Source of the DNA: UBA4416 sp943362175
GTDB taxonomy: Bacteria > Bacteroidota > Bacteroidia > B-17B0 > Aurantibacillaceae
Direction: 5' to 3'
Assembly (NCBI GenBank): GCA_943362175.1
Contig: CALRIU020000004.1
Span: forward strand, 248,001 to 312,000
DNA length: 64,000 nt
Shown: piece by piece, positions 51,223 to 59,322 of the stretch
Layout of the letters: every line of letters starts with the position of its first letter
How positions within the stretch are numbered: the stretch's first letter is position 1
Translations under genes and position numbers: made by a program
The notes under the pieces: generated by a model
Told to the model about the DNA's origin: nothing
Database searches by the model: none
Seen by the model: the letters and a program-made list of their open reading frames with translations, nothing else

Positions 51223-51561
51223 ATGATGAGCAGCCCCGAAAAAATAATCCTCTATTCCTCCGAACGTCCCGATCTGAAAGTTGTGATGCAGCTTTACTTT
51301 AAAGAAAACGGCAGCCTGGTGTTCGACGGCTATGATACCGGAAACCGCGTGAGGGAAAGCTTCGGCTCTTTTGATTATGAATACAGCTTTACCGTGCCGG
51401 TAAGGGAAGTAGAAAAATTCTATCCCTTGTTTGATATTCCCTTTGGCAACAGGAGTGTTTTACTAAGCTGCCTGAAAGACCGTTTTGGCATCAACGAAGG
51501 CTATTCGGAGATGACGAAGTACATGAAAGCGGAGGGCATTACTTACGACACCTTTTTCTGA
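51223..51561 (+). CDS. Hypothetical protein, 112 residues
   Basis: This is a small soluble protein without signal peptide or membrane segment. It has alternating strands (KIILYSSERPDLKVVMQLYF, SLVFDGYDTG, YEYSFTVPVREV) followed by a short helical end (SEMTKYMKAEGITYDTFF). No family was recognised. The next gene begins 12 bases after its stop, so the two are very likely co-transcribed. Possible starts are the first or second Met of MMSSPEK. A plain cytoplasmic accessory protein is the most that can be said. Confidence 0.7.
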   Translation: MMSSPEKIILYSSERPDLKVVMQLYFKENGSLVFDGYDTGNRVRESFGSFDYEYSFTVPVREVEKFYPLFDIPFGNRSVLLSCLKDRFGINEGYSEMTKYMKAEGITYDTFF

Positions 51562-51573
51562 CACTGATCTTAT

Positions 51574-52095
51574 ATGATACCACAACGATTTATGCTCACC
51601 TTCAGGGCGCCCGACCTCCTGGAAATCTACCGCAGTGATTTTCAGTATACATTATTCTCGCAGCCCAACTATCATAACCTTTCTTTTATCGGCTTATTGC
51701 TGGTTTTAATTCCGGTATCACTGGTAGCAGGAACTTACAGCGAAGGATGTTATTTTTTGACCCTGATCTTTCTATGCGGACTGGGCTATTATACCATTCA
51801 TCTGTTTTCAGACCATCGGAAAATGAAGCAAAAGCAAAAAAGCATCACCGATTGGGTCAAAGCCATTGGGGGCTATCGTTCGCACCAGGTGTCTGTTCAT
51901 GAGGGATTCATCAAATATAAGCGGGATGACGAAACATTCCTGTATAGCGTTAATGAAATGGCGACGATGTACCATACCAAAGAGCACTTTTATTGTAAGC
52001 TAAAGGATGGCTTCGATCTGGCGCTTCCTGCAAAATCGTTTGACGCGGGAGAATACCTGCTATTTACAAAAGCAGTGGACGCCCTGAAGGAATGA
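51574..52095 (+). CDS. YcxB-like membrane protein
   Basis: The 173-residue product has a short N-terminal strand region (MIPQRFMLTFRAPDLLEIYRS), two adjacent transmembrane segments (about residues 35-52 and 59-75) and a cytoplasmic C-terminal domain whose layout (HEGFIKYKRDDETFLYSVNEMATMYHTKEHFYCKL...LPAKSF) is that of YcxB-like proteins. The biochemical role of that family is not established. It lies in an operon with the upstream 112-residue gene, and a terminator follows. Confidence 0.75.
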   Translation: MIPQRFMLTFRAPDLLEIYRSDFQYTLFSQPNYHNLSFIGLLLVLIPVSLVAGTYSEGCYFLTLIFLCGLGYYTIHLFSDHRKMKQKQKSITDWVKAIGGYRSHQVSVHEGFIKYKRDDETFLYSVNEMATMYHTKEHFYCKLKDGFDLALPAKSFDAGEYLLFTKAVDALKE

Positions 52096-52145
52096 TCGCT
52101 ACAGCATTCATCGCTCTGTAACAGAACCAGAAACAGTATCAACCA

Positions 52146-52177
52146 AAAAGAGAAGCGATGTGCTTCTCTTTTTTTAT
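52146..52177 (+). terminator. Rho-independent terminator after the YcxB-like gene
   Basis: A perfect 11-base stem, AAAAGAGAAGC (52146-52156) with GCTTCTCTTTT (52162-52172), has a five-base loop and a continuing T-run. Confidence 0.92.
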
Positions 52178-52189
52178 TTTTCGTTAAGC

Positions 52190-52263
52190 CGTGTTATGCT
52201 GAACTTGTTTCAGCATCTGTTACCTTCTGAGTTAGAGACCCTGAAACGAGTTCAGGGTGACAA
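52190..52263. repeat. Dispersed TGAACTTGTTTCAGCA / CCCTGAAACGAGTTCAGGG repeat
   Basis: TGCTGAACTTGTTTCAGCATCT (from about 52197) is followed by ACCCTGAAACGAGTTCAGGGTGAC (to about 52261). The halves are each palindromic and are inverse relatives of each other. I recall this as a common intergenic repeat in Bacteroidota. A CT-rich microrepeat (CTACTCATATCTCACTACTC units) follows at 52276-52325. Confidence 0.65.
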
Positions 52264-52324
52264 CATCATAATAAACTAATCACTACTCATATCTCACTAC
52301 TCACATCTCTATACTCACTAATTA

Positions 52325-53944
52325 CTACGTTTGCAGCACCCCCACATTGTAGGCCTTGGTGATAGGCGCGTGGTTGGCGGCTTCTATGCCCATGCTGATC
52401 ACCTTGCGGGTATCTGCCGGGTCGATGATGGCATCCAGCCACAGGCGTGAGGCTGCGTAGTAAGGCGTGGTTTGCGCGTCGTATTTATCTTTGGTTTTGT
52501 TGTACAGCTCCGCCTCTTTCTCCGGGGTGATCTCTTCGCCCTTGGCTTTCAGGGAAGCCACTTCGATCTGTACCAATACTTTCGCTGCCTGCGCGCCGCC
52601 CATCACCGCTACCTGCGCCGTCGGCCAGCCCACAATGAGGCGGGGGTCGTAAGCCTTGCCGCACATGGCGTAGTTAGCCGCGCCGTAGCTGTTACCCAGG
52701 ATTACGGTAAACTTCGGTACCACGGAGTTGGCCATCGCATTCACCAGCTTGGCGCCGTCCTTGATGATGCCGCCGTGCTCGCTGCGGGAGCCCACCATAA
52801 AGCCGGTAGCGTCCTGTAAGAACACCAGCGGAATTTTTTTCTGGTTGCAGTTCATGATAAAGCGTGCCGCCTTGTCGGCGCTGTCGCTGTAGATCACACC
52901 GCCAAACTGCATCTCGCCTTTTTTGCTTTTTACGACCTTGCGCTGGTTGGCCACAATCCCTACCGCCCAGCCGTCGATGCGGGCATAGGTACATACGATC
53001 GATTGTCCGTACAGCTCTTTGTATTCCTCGTGCTCGCCGTTGTCGACGATGCGCTCGATGATGTCGCGCATCTCATATTGCTTGTCGTTGAGGATGCCGT
53101 ACATTTCTTTGGCGTCTTTCTTCGGCAGGGCAGGGGTTTCGCGGTTGAAGCCCGCTTTGTCGTAGTCGCCCACCTTGCTCATGATGTTGCGGATGCGCGT
53201 GAGGCAATCCGCATCGTCCTTGCATTTATAATCCGTGACACCGCTGATCTCACAGTGTGTGGTGGCACCGCCCAGGGTTTCGTTGTCGATGTTCTCGCCG
53301 ATGGCCGCTTTCACCAGGTAGCTTCCCGCTAAAAAGATGGAGCCCGTTTTGTCCACGATCATCGCCTCGTCGCTCATGATCGGCAGGTAGGCCCCGCCGG
53401 CCACGCAGCTTCCCATCACGGCCGAGATCTGTAAGATGCCCATGCCGCTCATGATGGCGTTGTTGCGGAAGATGCGACCGAAATGCTCCTTGTCCGGGAA
53501 GATCTCGTCCTGCATCGGCAGGTACACGCCCGCGCTGTCTACCAGGTAAATAATAGGCAGCTTATTTTCCATGGCTATTTCCTGTGCGCGCAGGTTCTTT
53601 TTGCCGGTGATCGGAAACCAGGCGCCCGCTTTCACCGTAGCGTCGTTGGCGACCACAATGCATTGCTTGCCGCTCACGTAGCCGATCACGATCACCACGC
53701 CGCCGCCCGGGCAGCCGCCGTGTTCCGGGTACATCTCGTAGCCTGCAAAGGCGCCCATTTCAAAGCGCGGCGTATCCTTGTCGAGGAGGAAGTCGATGCG
53801 CTCGCGGGCGCTCATCTTGCCCTGCTCGTGTAATTTCTCGATGCGCTTTTTGCCGCCGCCCTCGTATATTTTATTCAGGCGATGCTCCATTTGCGAAATG
53901 AGCAAACGCATTTTATCGTCGTTCTTGTTGAATTCCAAATCCAT
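52325..53944 (-). CDS. Acyl-CoA carboxylase, carboxyltransferase (beta) subunit
   Basis: This biotin-dependent carboxyltransferase transfers CO2 from carboxybiotin to an acyl-CoA. The 539-residue length and two-crotonase-fold layout are typical. The N-half has GGGVVIVIGYVSGKQCIVVANDATVKAGAWFPI and LVDSAGVYLPMQDEIFPDKEHFGRIFRNNA. The C-half has GGVIYSDSADKAARFI, FLQDATGFMVG, YGAANYAMCGKAYDPR and the PTAQVAVMGG motif. IFPDKEHFGRIF followed by GSxxAGGAY resembles methylcrotonyl/geranyl-CoA carboxylases more than propionyl-CoA carboxylases, pointing to leucine catabolism, but the substrate is not certain. The biotin-carrying alpha subunit is not adjacent. bioA, for biotin synthesis, lies just upstream on the other strand. 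Confidence 0.9.
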   Translation of the reverse strand: MDLEFNKNDDKMRLLISQMEHRLNKIYEGGGKKRIEKLHEQGKMSARERIDFLLDKDTPRFEMGAFAGYEMYPEHGGCPGGGVVIVIGYVSGKQCIVVANDATVKAGAWFPITGKKNLRAQEIAMENKLPIIYLVDSAGVYLPMQDEIFPDKEHFGRIFRNNAIMSGMGILQISAVMGSCVAGGAYLPIMSDEAMIVDKTGSIFLAGSYLVKAAIGENIDNETLGGATTHCEISGVTDYKCKDDADCLTRIRNIMSKVGDYDKAGFNRETPALPKKDAKEMYGILNDKQYEMRDIIERIVDNGEHEEYKELYGQSIVCTYARIDGWAVGIVANQRKVVKSKKGEMQFGGVIYSDSADKAARFIMNCNQKKIPLVFLQDATGFMVGSRSEHGGIIKDGAKLVNAMANSVVPKFTVILGNSYGAANYAMCGKAYDPRLIVGWPTAQVAVMGGAQAAKVLVQIEVASLKAKGEEITPEKEAELYNKTKDKYDAQTTPYYAASRLWLDAIIDPADTRKVISMGIEAANHAPITKAYNVGVLQT

Positions 53945-54136
53945 GGTGCTTTTAATTTAGGTGAGCCAAATATAATCATTGGCGGATTATTTGAAAGGAA
54001 AAATTATGCCCTGCCGGTTTTGGCATCATGTCGGGGCTTCGACTCCGCTCAACCACCGACGCGCATGCCCGGGCATTCTGCCGGGTCTCCGCAGGCATGT
54101 GGGCAGGGTCCCGGCAGAATTGAGCGTGGGTTTTTT

Positions 54137-54260
54137 GGGCGTGCCTCCGCAAAGAGGCAGCGGAGTCGTGCTTTTGCTCCAATCTTTTGCCGTGCTTCGA
54201 CTGCGCTCAGCAACCGGCAAAAGGATTTTCGCGTCAATCACTCACGCGGGTTTATCTTAA
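54137..54260. repeat. GGGCGTG composite repeat, copy 2
   Basis: It starts GGGCGTGCCTCCGCAAAGAGG, then CAGCGGAGTCGTGCT, a CCAATC, a hairpin CTTTTGCCG/CGGCAAAAGG whose loop carries CTTCGACTGCGCTCAGC, then GGATTTTCGCG and TCACGCGGGTTTATCTTAA. The parts occur in the same order as in 27404-27535. Confidence 0.7.
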
Positions 54261-54387
54261 ATAACCAGGCCACCCGCATGTGATGTGGCGGGTGGCCCGC
54301 GGTTGCAATCCTTCACGCGGGCCTGCCTCCCTCACATGGGTTCAACGCTAAGCAGCTGTATAGCTGCGTGAGGGATAGAGCCATTGT

Positions 54388-54466
54388 CTGAGCTCTTTTT
54401 TGCAGCTTTTTTCAGCTGCAAAAAAAGCGAGTGGCGAAAGCCCGGCCCGGAGGGACACGCCCAAAA
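54388..54466. repeat. GAGCTC-hairpin repeat (family A), diverged copy 3
   Basis: CTGAGCTCTTTTTTGCAGC and a perfect hairpin (TTTTTTGCAGCT facing AGCTGCAAAAAA) are followed by AGCGAG, GCCCGGCCCGGAGGG and ACGCCCAAAA. The hairpin bases differ completely from copies at 7264 and 27643 while the frame of the element (GAGCTC, stem, AGCGAG, GCCCGSCC, CGCCC) is kept, as expected for a conserved RNA or DNA structure. Confidence 0.6.
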
Positions 54467-54584
54467 ACATCTGAAATCCGTTAACGCAAATTGTGAAAGC
54501 TGTCGTGTTCTTTATAGATGCTCTGCACCCTCTGCGTCTCCTTTCCTTTGTTTACCGGGCCTGCCGAAGGTTATCTGCGCGTTT

Positions 54585-55919
54585 ATGTTTCTTAAAAGAA
54601 TATGGTATTTTTACAGCCTAAAACACACACGCATTTTGCCTCACTCCATCATAGAAAGCGACAGCCAGCACGTGTGGCATCCTTTCACCCACTTAAAATA
54701 TGCCGAAGCGCCGGTGCAGCTCGTACGGGGCGAAGGCGCCTTCTTCTACGACGCCGAAGGCAACAAATTGCTGGATGCCATCTCGAGCTGGTGGGTCAAC
54801 CTGCACGGGCATTGCCATCCTTACATCTCGCAAAAAGTCAGCGAGCAGCTGTTCCGCCTCGAGCATGCCATCTTCAGCGCCTTTACCCACGAGCCCGCCG
54901 TGAAGCTGGCCGGGCGGCTCATCGGGCATTTGCCGGAGAACCAGTCGAAAATTTTCTATTCCGACAATGGCTCTACCGCCGTGGAAGTGGGACTGAAAAT
55001 GACCCTGCAATACTGGCATAATAGCGGCAGGCCCAAAAAGAAATTCATCGCCCTCGAAAATGCCTACCACGGCGATACCTTCGGTGGCATGAGCGTAGGG
55101 GCGAGGAACGTCTTCAACAATGCCTTTGAGAACCTCTTGTTTGAAGTGGTGCATGTTCCTGTACCCGATGCGGAAAATATCGAACAGCTGGAAGCCACCT
55201 TCCGCAGCTGGTTCACCAACCACAACGATTTTGCGGGCTTTATTTTCGAGCCCCTGGTGCAGGGTGCTTCGGGCATGATCATGTACGAGGCGCAGCACCT
55301 CGACCGGCTCATCGCCGTGTGCCGGGAGCATGGCATCGTGTGCATTGCGGACGAGGTGATGACGGGCTTCGGGCGTACGGGGAAATTCTTTGCGAGCGAC
55401 TACCTGCGGCACAAGCCGGATATCATCTGCCTCTCCAAAGGCCTCACGGGCGGCTATATGCCGCTGGGTGTCACGAGCTGCGCCCAATTTATCTATGATG
55501 CCTGTGTGAGCGACGATAAGACCAAAACTTTTTTCCACGGGCATAGCTACACCGCTAATCCTACGGCCTGCGCGGCCGGTCTGGCCAGCCTCGACCTGAT
55601 GGAGCAGGAGGGAACCTGGAAGCAGATTGCCCTGATCGAAGCCCTGCACAAGGGCTTTACCGGGAAGCTGCAAGGGCATCCCAGGCTGTCGGAGGCGAGG
55701 TGCTTCGGCACCATCCTGGCCCTGGAGATCAGCACCGAAGAGCATACGCATTACCTGAATAAAGCTTCGGAAAGTATCGTCGCCTATTTCCTGAGGCACC
55801 GGGTCATTGTGCGGCCTTTGGGAAATGTCCTCTATTTGGTAACACCGTACTGCATCACGGAAACGGAGCTGAGATCGGTATATGCAATCATCGAAGGGTT
55901 TCTGGCCTCTATGGCTTAA
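54585..55919 (+). CDS. bioA: Adenosylmethionine-8-amino-7-oxononanoate aminotransferase
   Basis: This PLP enzyme makes 7,8-diaminopelargonate from 8-amino-7-oxononanoate using S-adenosylmethionine as amino donor, the third biotin-ring step. Signatures: QHVWHPFTHL, SSWWVNLHGHCHP, YSDNGSTAVEVGLKM, ENAYHGDTFGGMSVG, EPLVQGASGM, IADEVMTGFGRTG, and the PLP lysine in CLSKGLTGGYMPLG. The HSYTANPTACAAGLASL segment is also typical. The start is uncertain. The ATG at 54585 adds a short unusual leader (MFLKRIWYFYSLKHTR), whereas a TTG at 54636 gives LPHSIIESDSQHVWHPF, closer to family length. The other bio genes are not in the window. sucC follows on the same strand after a repeat array. Confidence 0.93.
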   Translation: MFLKRIWYFYSLKHTRILPHSIIESDSQHVWHPFTHLKYAEAPVQLVRGEGAFFYDAEGNKLLDAISSWWVNLHGHCHPYISQKVSEQLFRLEHAIFSAFTHEPAVKLAGRLIGHLPENQSKIFYSDNGSTAVEVGLKMTLQYWHNSGRPKKKFIALENAYHGDTFGGMSVGARNVFNNAFENLLFEVVHVPVPDAENIEQLEATFRSWFTNHNDFAGFIFEPLVQGASGMIMYEAQHLDRLIAVCREHGIVCIADEVMTGFGRTGKFFASDYLRHKPDIICLSKGLTGGYMPLGVTSCAQFIYDACVSDDKTKTFFHGHSYTANPTACAAGLASLDLMEQEGTWKQIALIEALHKGFTGKLQGHPRLSEARCFGTILALEISTEEHTHYLNKASESIVAYFLRHRVIVRPLGNVLYLVTPYCITETELRSVYAIIEGFLASMA

Positions 55920-56000
55920 TCAGAACAACGTAATACCTCATGCTTAACCGCAAAGTCCGGTTTGGCCTTGCAATCTCTGCCTTCTCTGCGGTTAAAAGTT

Positions 56001-56275
56001 CTCCTTTGTTTCTGTGGTGCCTTCGACTACGCTCAGTCACCAATTTCTTAGCTTTCTTTGTGCCCCTGCGGTTAATCTGTTCTCCTTTGTTTCTGCGCGT
56101 CTCCGAGGGGTCTTCGACTACGCTCAGTCACCAATTTCTTAGCTTTCTTTGTGTCTCTGCGGTTAATCTGTTCTCCTTTGTTTCTGTGGTGCCTTCGACT
56201 ACGCTCAGTCACCAATTTTTAGCTTTCTTTGTGCCCCTGCGGTTAATCTGTTCTCCTTTGTTTCTCCGCGCCTTT
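56001..56275. repeat. Tandem 80-91-bp repeat array between bioA and sucC
   Basis: CTCCTTTGTTTCTG occurs at 56001, 56082 and 56173 and as CTCCTTTGTTTCTC at 56253. Each of the first three is followed by TCTTCGACTACGCTCAGTCACCAAT or a close variant, then TTAGCTTTCTTTGTG and CTGCGGTTAATCTGTT. The unit thus fuses the TTCGACTNCGCTCAG motif with the TTTGCGGTTAA motif. About 3.3 copies, spaced 81, 91 and 80 bases. It fills most of the 460-base gap; no gene is seen. Confidence 0.85.
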
Positions 56276-56381
56276 GTGGTGAATTCCCCTAAGGCTTTGG
56301 CAACCAATTATTTTACTAAAAATGTTTGCTTTTACGATAAAAACCCTATTTTTGAAAGCAAATTTAAAGAAACCACCCATT

Positions 56382-57575
56382 ATGAATATTCACGAGTATC
56401 AAGGAAAAAGTATATTGAAAAGTTTTGGCGTTGCCATCCAGGAAGGAATTGTTGCAGAAACGCCTGAACAGGCTGTAGCTGCTGCCAAGCAGGTTATGGA
56501 AACGTATAAGTGCGACGGTGTTGTTGTGAAAGCGCAGATCCACGCCGGTGGACGCGGTAAAGGCGGTGGTGTAAAATTTGCCCCGAACCTCGACAAAGTG
56601 AAGGAAGTAGCGACCAACATCATCGGTATGCACCTGATCACTCCTCAGACCAGCGCCGAAGGTAAGCTGGTGAGCAAAGTATTGGTGGCCCAGGACGTAT
56701 ATTACCCGGGAGCAACTCCTACCAAGGAATTTTATATGAGCATCCTGATGAACCGTGGCACAGGCCGCAACATCATCATGTACAGCACTGAAGGTGGTAT
56801 GGACATTGAGGCGGTGGCAGAAGCGACGCCACACCTGATCTGGAAAGAAGAGATCGATCCTAAAGTAGGTCTTCGTGATTTCCAGTGCCGCAAGATCGCC
56901 TTCAACTTAGGCTTAAGCGGTAATGCCTTCAAAGAAATGACCAAATTCGTGGCGGCTTTATACAAAGCTTATGAGGCTACGGATTCTTCCATGTTCGAGA
57001 TCAACCCGGTTCTGAAAACATCCGATGATAAGATCATTGCGGTGGACGCTAAAGTAACCATCGACGATAACGCCCTCTACCGTCATAAAGACATCGAAGC
57101 CATGCGCGACGAGTCGGAAGAAAATCCGGTAGACGTACAGGCACGCAAAGCAGAGCTCAACTATGTGAAACTCGACGGAAACGTAGGCTGCATGGTGAAC
57201 GGTGCAGGCCTTGCGATGGCCACAATGGATATCATCAAATTAAGCGGTGGGGAGCCGGCAAACTTCCTCGATGTGGGCGGTACTGCCAACGCGGAGCGTG
57301 TGGAAAAAGCCTTCCACATTATCCTGGGCGACAAAAACGTGAAAGCGATCCTGGTGAATATCTTCGGTGGTATCGTGCGTTGCGACAGGGTAGCACAAGG
57401 CGTGATCGATGCGTACAAAAATATGGGGACCATCAATGTTCCGATTATTGTTCGCTTACAGGGAACGAATGCTGTAGAGGCTAAAAAATTAATTGACGAC
57501 TCCGGATTGAAAGTATACTCGGCTATTGAGCTGCAGGAGGCTGCCGACCTGGTGAGCAAATTAATTGCGAAATAG
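56382..57575 (+). CDS. sucC: Succinyl-CoA synthetase (ADP/GDP-forming), beta subunit
   Basis: This TCA-cycle enzyme makes succinate plus ATP/GTP from succinyl-CoA. The ATG at 56382 gives the family start MNIHEYQGKSILKSFGV; an in-frame ATG at 56322 would add 20 residues. The 397-residue product has an ATP-grasp N-half (IHAGGRGKGGGVKFA, FEINPVL) and the C-terminal CoA-ligase half (GNVGCMVNGAGLAMATMDIIKL, DVGGTANAERVEKAF, VNIFGGIVRCDRVAQG, RLQGTNAVEAKKLI). The alpha subunit sucD is not adjacent, as is common in Bacteroidota. The lipoprotein gene at 57602 begins 26 bases after its stop and could be co-transcribed. Confidence 0.96.
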   Translation: MNIHEYQGKSILKSFGVAIQEGIVAETPEQAVAAAKQVMETYKCDGVVVKAQIHAGGRGKGGGVKFAPNLDKVKEVATNIIGMHLITPQTSAEGKLVSKVLVAQDVYYPGATPTKEFYMSILMNRGTGRNIIMYSTEGGMDIEAVAEATPHLIWKEEIDPKVGLRDFQCRKIAFNLGLSGNAFKEMTKFVAALYKAYEATDSSMFEINPVLKTSDDKIIAVDAKVTIDDNALYRHKDIEAMRDESEENPVDVQARKAELNYVKLDGNVGCMVNGAGLAMATMDIIKLSGGEPANFLDVGGTANAERVEKAFHIILGDKNVKAILVNIFGGIVRCDRVAQGVIDAYKNMGTINVPIIVRLQGTNAVEAKKLIDDSGLKVYSAIELQEAADLVSKLIAK

Positions 57576-57601
57576 ATAAACAAACCCGAAACAACAACTA
57601 T

Positions 57602-58498
57602 ATGACCATTCAACGTAAATTTTTATTAGCAGCGCCGCTCGCCGTGGGCTTAATGTTTGCTTCCTGTGGTGACAAGACAGCTGAAGGAGGTGAAGAGACT
57701 ACGGCAGCCGACTCTACAAAAATGGAAGCCCCCGCTCCAAGTACGGAAACATTTTTCCAGGTTCCTTCTCCGGGCGAAATGCTCACCTTCATTAAAACGA
57801 TCGGTGGCAAAAACAATAAGAATACCTCGTTCTTAAACAGTCCCGATAACCAGAAAAACTATACCGATGCTAAGTTGAAGGCTTTGAATTTCGGTATCTA
57901 CAGCTGCGACCTGAGCTACTGCAGCATCTTCCAGATCGGCTCCGAAGCGGTGAAATATTTTAAAACCGTGAAACAGCTGGGCGACCAGATCGGTGTGTCT
58001 TCTGCCGTGAAACCGGAGGTGATCAAGCGCCTGAATGACAACGTGGGTAACCCGGATTCCTTATCGGTGATTACGGACGATGTGTATTTTTCCTCGTTTG
58101 AGACGCTGGAAAGCGGTAAGCAGGGACCAACCTTATCATTGGTGGTAGCCGGCGGCTGGATCGAAAGCATGTACATTGCCACGAACCTGACCAAGTATGA
58201 GGAGAAAAGCCCGGTCGTTGAGCGTCTGGCAGATCAGAAATACACCCTTGATAATTTAATTGAGTTCCTGAAAAAGTATGAGTCGGATGCCAATGTGGCA
58301 TCTGTGCTGGCCGATTTTAAAGGCTTGCAGGCTGAGTTCACCAAGATTTCTGAAAAAGATGCAGCACCTCTGAAATCCACCGAGAAAGACAAAAAGATTC
58401 TTGGCGGTGGCAAAGACCTGGTGATGACTGCGGAGCAGTACACCGCTGTTGTTGAAAAAATCAAAACGATCAGAAACTCATACACATTAACCAAATAA
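57602..58498 (+). CDS. Predicted lipoprotein, paralogue of 13160-14074 (cassette copy 2)
   Basis: The 298-residue product has a lipoprotein signal (LLAAPLAVGLMFASCGD, Cys about residue 22) and an acidic/Thr-rich linker. A helical mature domain follows, with FFQVPSPGEM, LNFGIYSCDLSYCSIFQIGSEAVKYFKTVKQLGDQIGVSSA, and VAGGWIESMYIATNL. These correspond one-to-one with the protein at 13160. Two extra Cys (CDLSYC) are present here but not in the other copy. No known domain was recognised. The paired small secreted gene follows after 10 bases. Confidence 0.82.
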   Translation: MTIQRKFLLAAPLAVGLMFASCGDKTAEGGEETTAADSTKMEAPAPSTETFFQVPSPGEMLTFIKTIGGKNNKNTSFLNSPDNQKNYTDAKLKALNFGIYSCDLSYCSIFQIGSEAVKYFKTVKQLGDQIGVSSAVKPEVIKRLNDNVGNPDSLSVITDDVYFSSFETLESGKQGPTLSLVVAGGWIESMYIATNLTKYEEKSPVVERLADQKYTLDNLIEFLKKYESDANVASVLADFKGLQAEFTKISEKDAAPLKSTEKDKKILGGGKDLVMTAEQYTAVVEKIKTIRNSYTLTK

Positions 58499-58508
58499 AT
58501 ACTTCCCC

Positions 58509-58997
58509 ATGAAAAAAATATTACTGACATTATTTGTATTAGGCGTCGTAGCAGCTCATGCACAAACCGGTGTGTGCAGCAATTTTCACCGTAAATACTG
58601 CGGAGTGGAAAGCAAGCACGGTGGTAGCGGCGGATGGTTGTATAATGCTCAATCCAGGAGCGGCCTGTTCGACCAGGGGATGACCTCTAAGATCCGTTGC
58701 GTGATTTATAAAGGCATGGACTACCGCATCAATGTATGCTGCGAAACGCAGTTCAGCGCTAAGGTTAACTACAAGATCTTTGATGCGAGAACCAATGAGT
58801 TGCTGTACGACAACGCCACAGCCAAAGACGAGCCTATGTTTGAGTTCCAGAGCACGGCTACCCGCCAGCTGGTAATTGAAGTAACTGTACCAAAGGGCGC
58901 TACTGAAAAAGATGCGCACAAGCCATCGGATGCTGCCTGCGTAGGCCTGCTCATCGAGCATAAGCTTACCGACAAACAAGGGTTCTCTTCTTACTAG
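58509..58997 (+). CDS. Small secreted protein, paralogue of 12711-13142 (cassette copy 2)
   Basis: The 162-residue product has a signal peptide (MKKILLTLFVLGVVAAHAQ). The Cys-rich mature part includes VCSNFHRKYC, then YRINVCCETQFSAKVNYKIFDARTNELLYDN, a FEFQSTATRQLVIEVTV strand pair, and a late Cys in AACVGLLIEHKL. The strand order and Cys positions match the small protein at 12711. Compared with that copy it has an extra N-terminal Cys pair and Gly-rich loop (GGSGGWLYN). Likely periplasmic or surface, beta-sandwich; function unknown. A terminator follows at 59020. Confidence 0.8.
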   Translation: MKKILLTLFVLGVVAAHAQTGVCSNFHRKYCGVESKHGGSGGWLYNAQSRSGLFDQGMTSKIRCVIYKGMDYRINVCCETQFSAKVNYKIFDARTNELLYDNATAKDEPMFEFQSTATRQLVIEVTVPKGATEKDAHKPSDAACVGLLIEHKLTDKQGFSSY

Positions 58998-59019
58998 GAT
59001 TTTTTCTTAGTTATTATTC

Positions 59020-59052
59020 AAAAAGCCTTTCACCTTGTGGAAGGCTTTTTTT
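59020..59052 (+). terminator. Rho-independent terminator after cassette copy 2
   Basis: A stem of AAAAAGCCTTTCAC (59020-59033) with GTGGAAGGCTTTTT (59037-59050, one G-T pair) has a CTT loop and ends in a T-run. Confidence 0.9.
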
Positions 59053-59322
59053 GTTTGATCCTGTATCGGGAGCGTTTTAAGAACGCTTCCCGCCTTTCCC
59101 GAATCAGGTTCGGGAAAGGCTGCCCGAATTGACAGTACATGGTCCTCCCTCACTGAAATCCGGTTTTAGAAAAAAAAGAGCTGCTTCTTAATCAATGTCC
59201 AAAAAAGGCTCCGGCCCTTTCTGTAAATTTAATGCTATGGCTCCGGAATGCACGCCGGGCGGTGCCGGCAAGACCTGAATAGGTGCATCTCCAAAGAACC
59301 TTCACTACAACGACTCCGTCCT
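59053..59322. repeat. Intergenic region with two adjacent palindromes
   Basis: CGGGAGCGTTTTAAGAACGCTTCCCG (about 59067-59092, near-palindrome) is directly followed by CCTTTCCCGAATCAGG and TTCGGGAAAGG (about 59093-59119), a second hairpin. Beyond this the spacer has no recognised feature and should carry the promoter of the gene at 59323. Confidence 0.6.

Larger units (their letters stand above)
53945..54584. other. Repeat-dense divergent intergenic region
   Basis: The spacer between the carboxylase gene and bioA holds several repeats. There is a CTTCGACTCCGCTCAACC motif (about 54034-54051), a CGGGCATTCTGCCGGG palindrome (about 54070), the GGGCGTG composite repeat (54137-54260) and further TCACGCGGG pieces (54288-54330). 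A GAGCTC-hairpin element (54388-54466) and a TTTGCGGTT-like fragment (54510-54545) complete it. No gene is supported despite frames open on both strands. Confidence 0.65.

Noticed and set aside
53979..54283. Small proteins on both strands in the carboxylase-bioA gap
   Set aside because: The frames are translations of dispersed repeats (FDSAQ-type peptides) and have no independent support.
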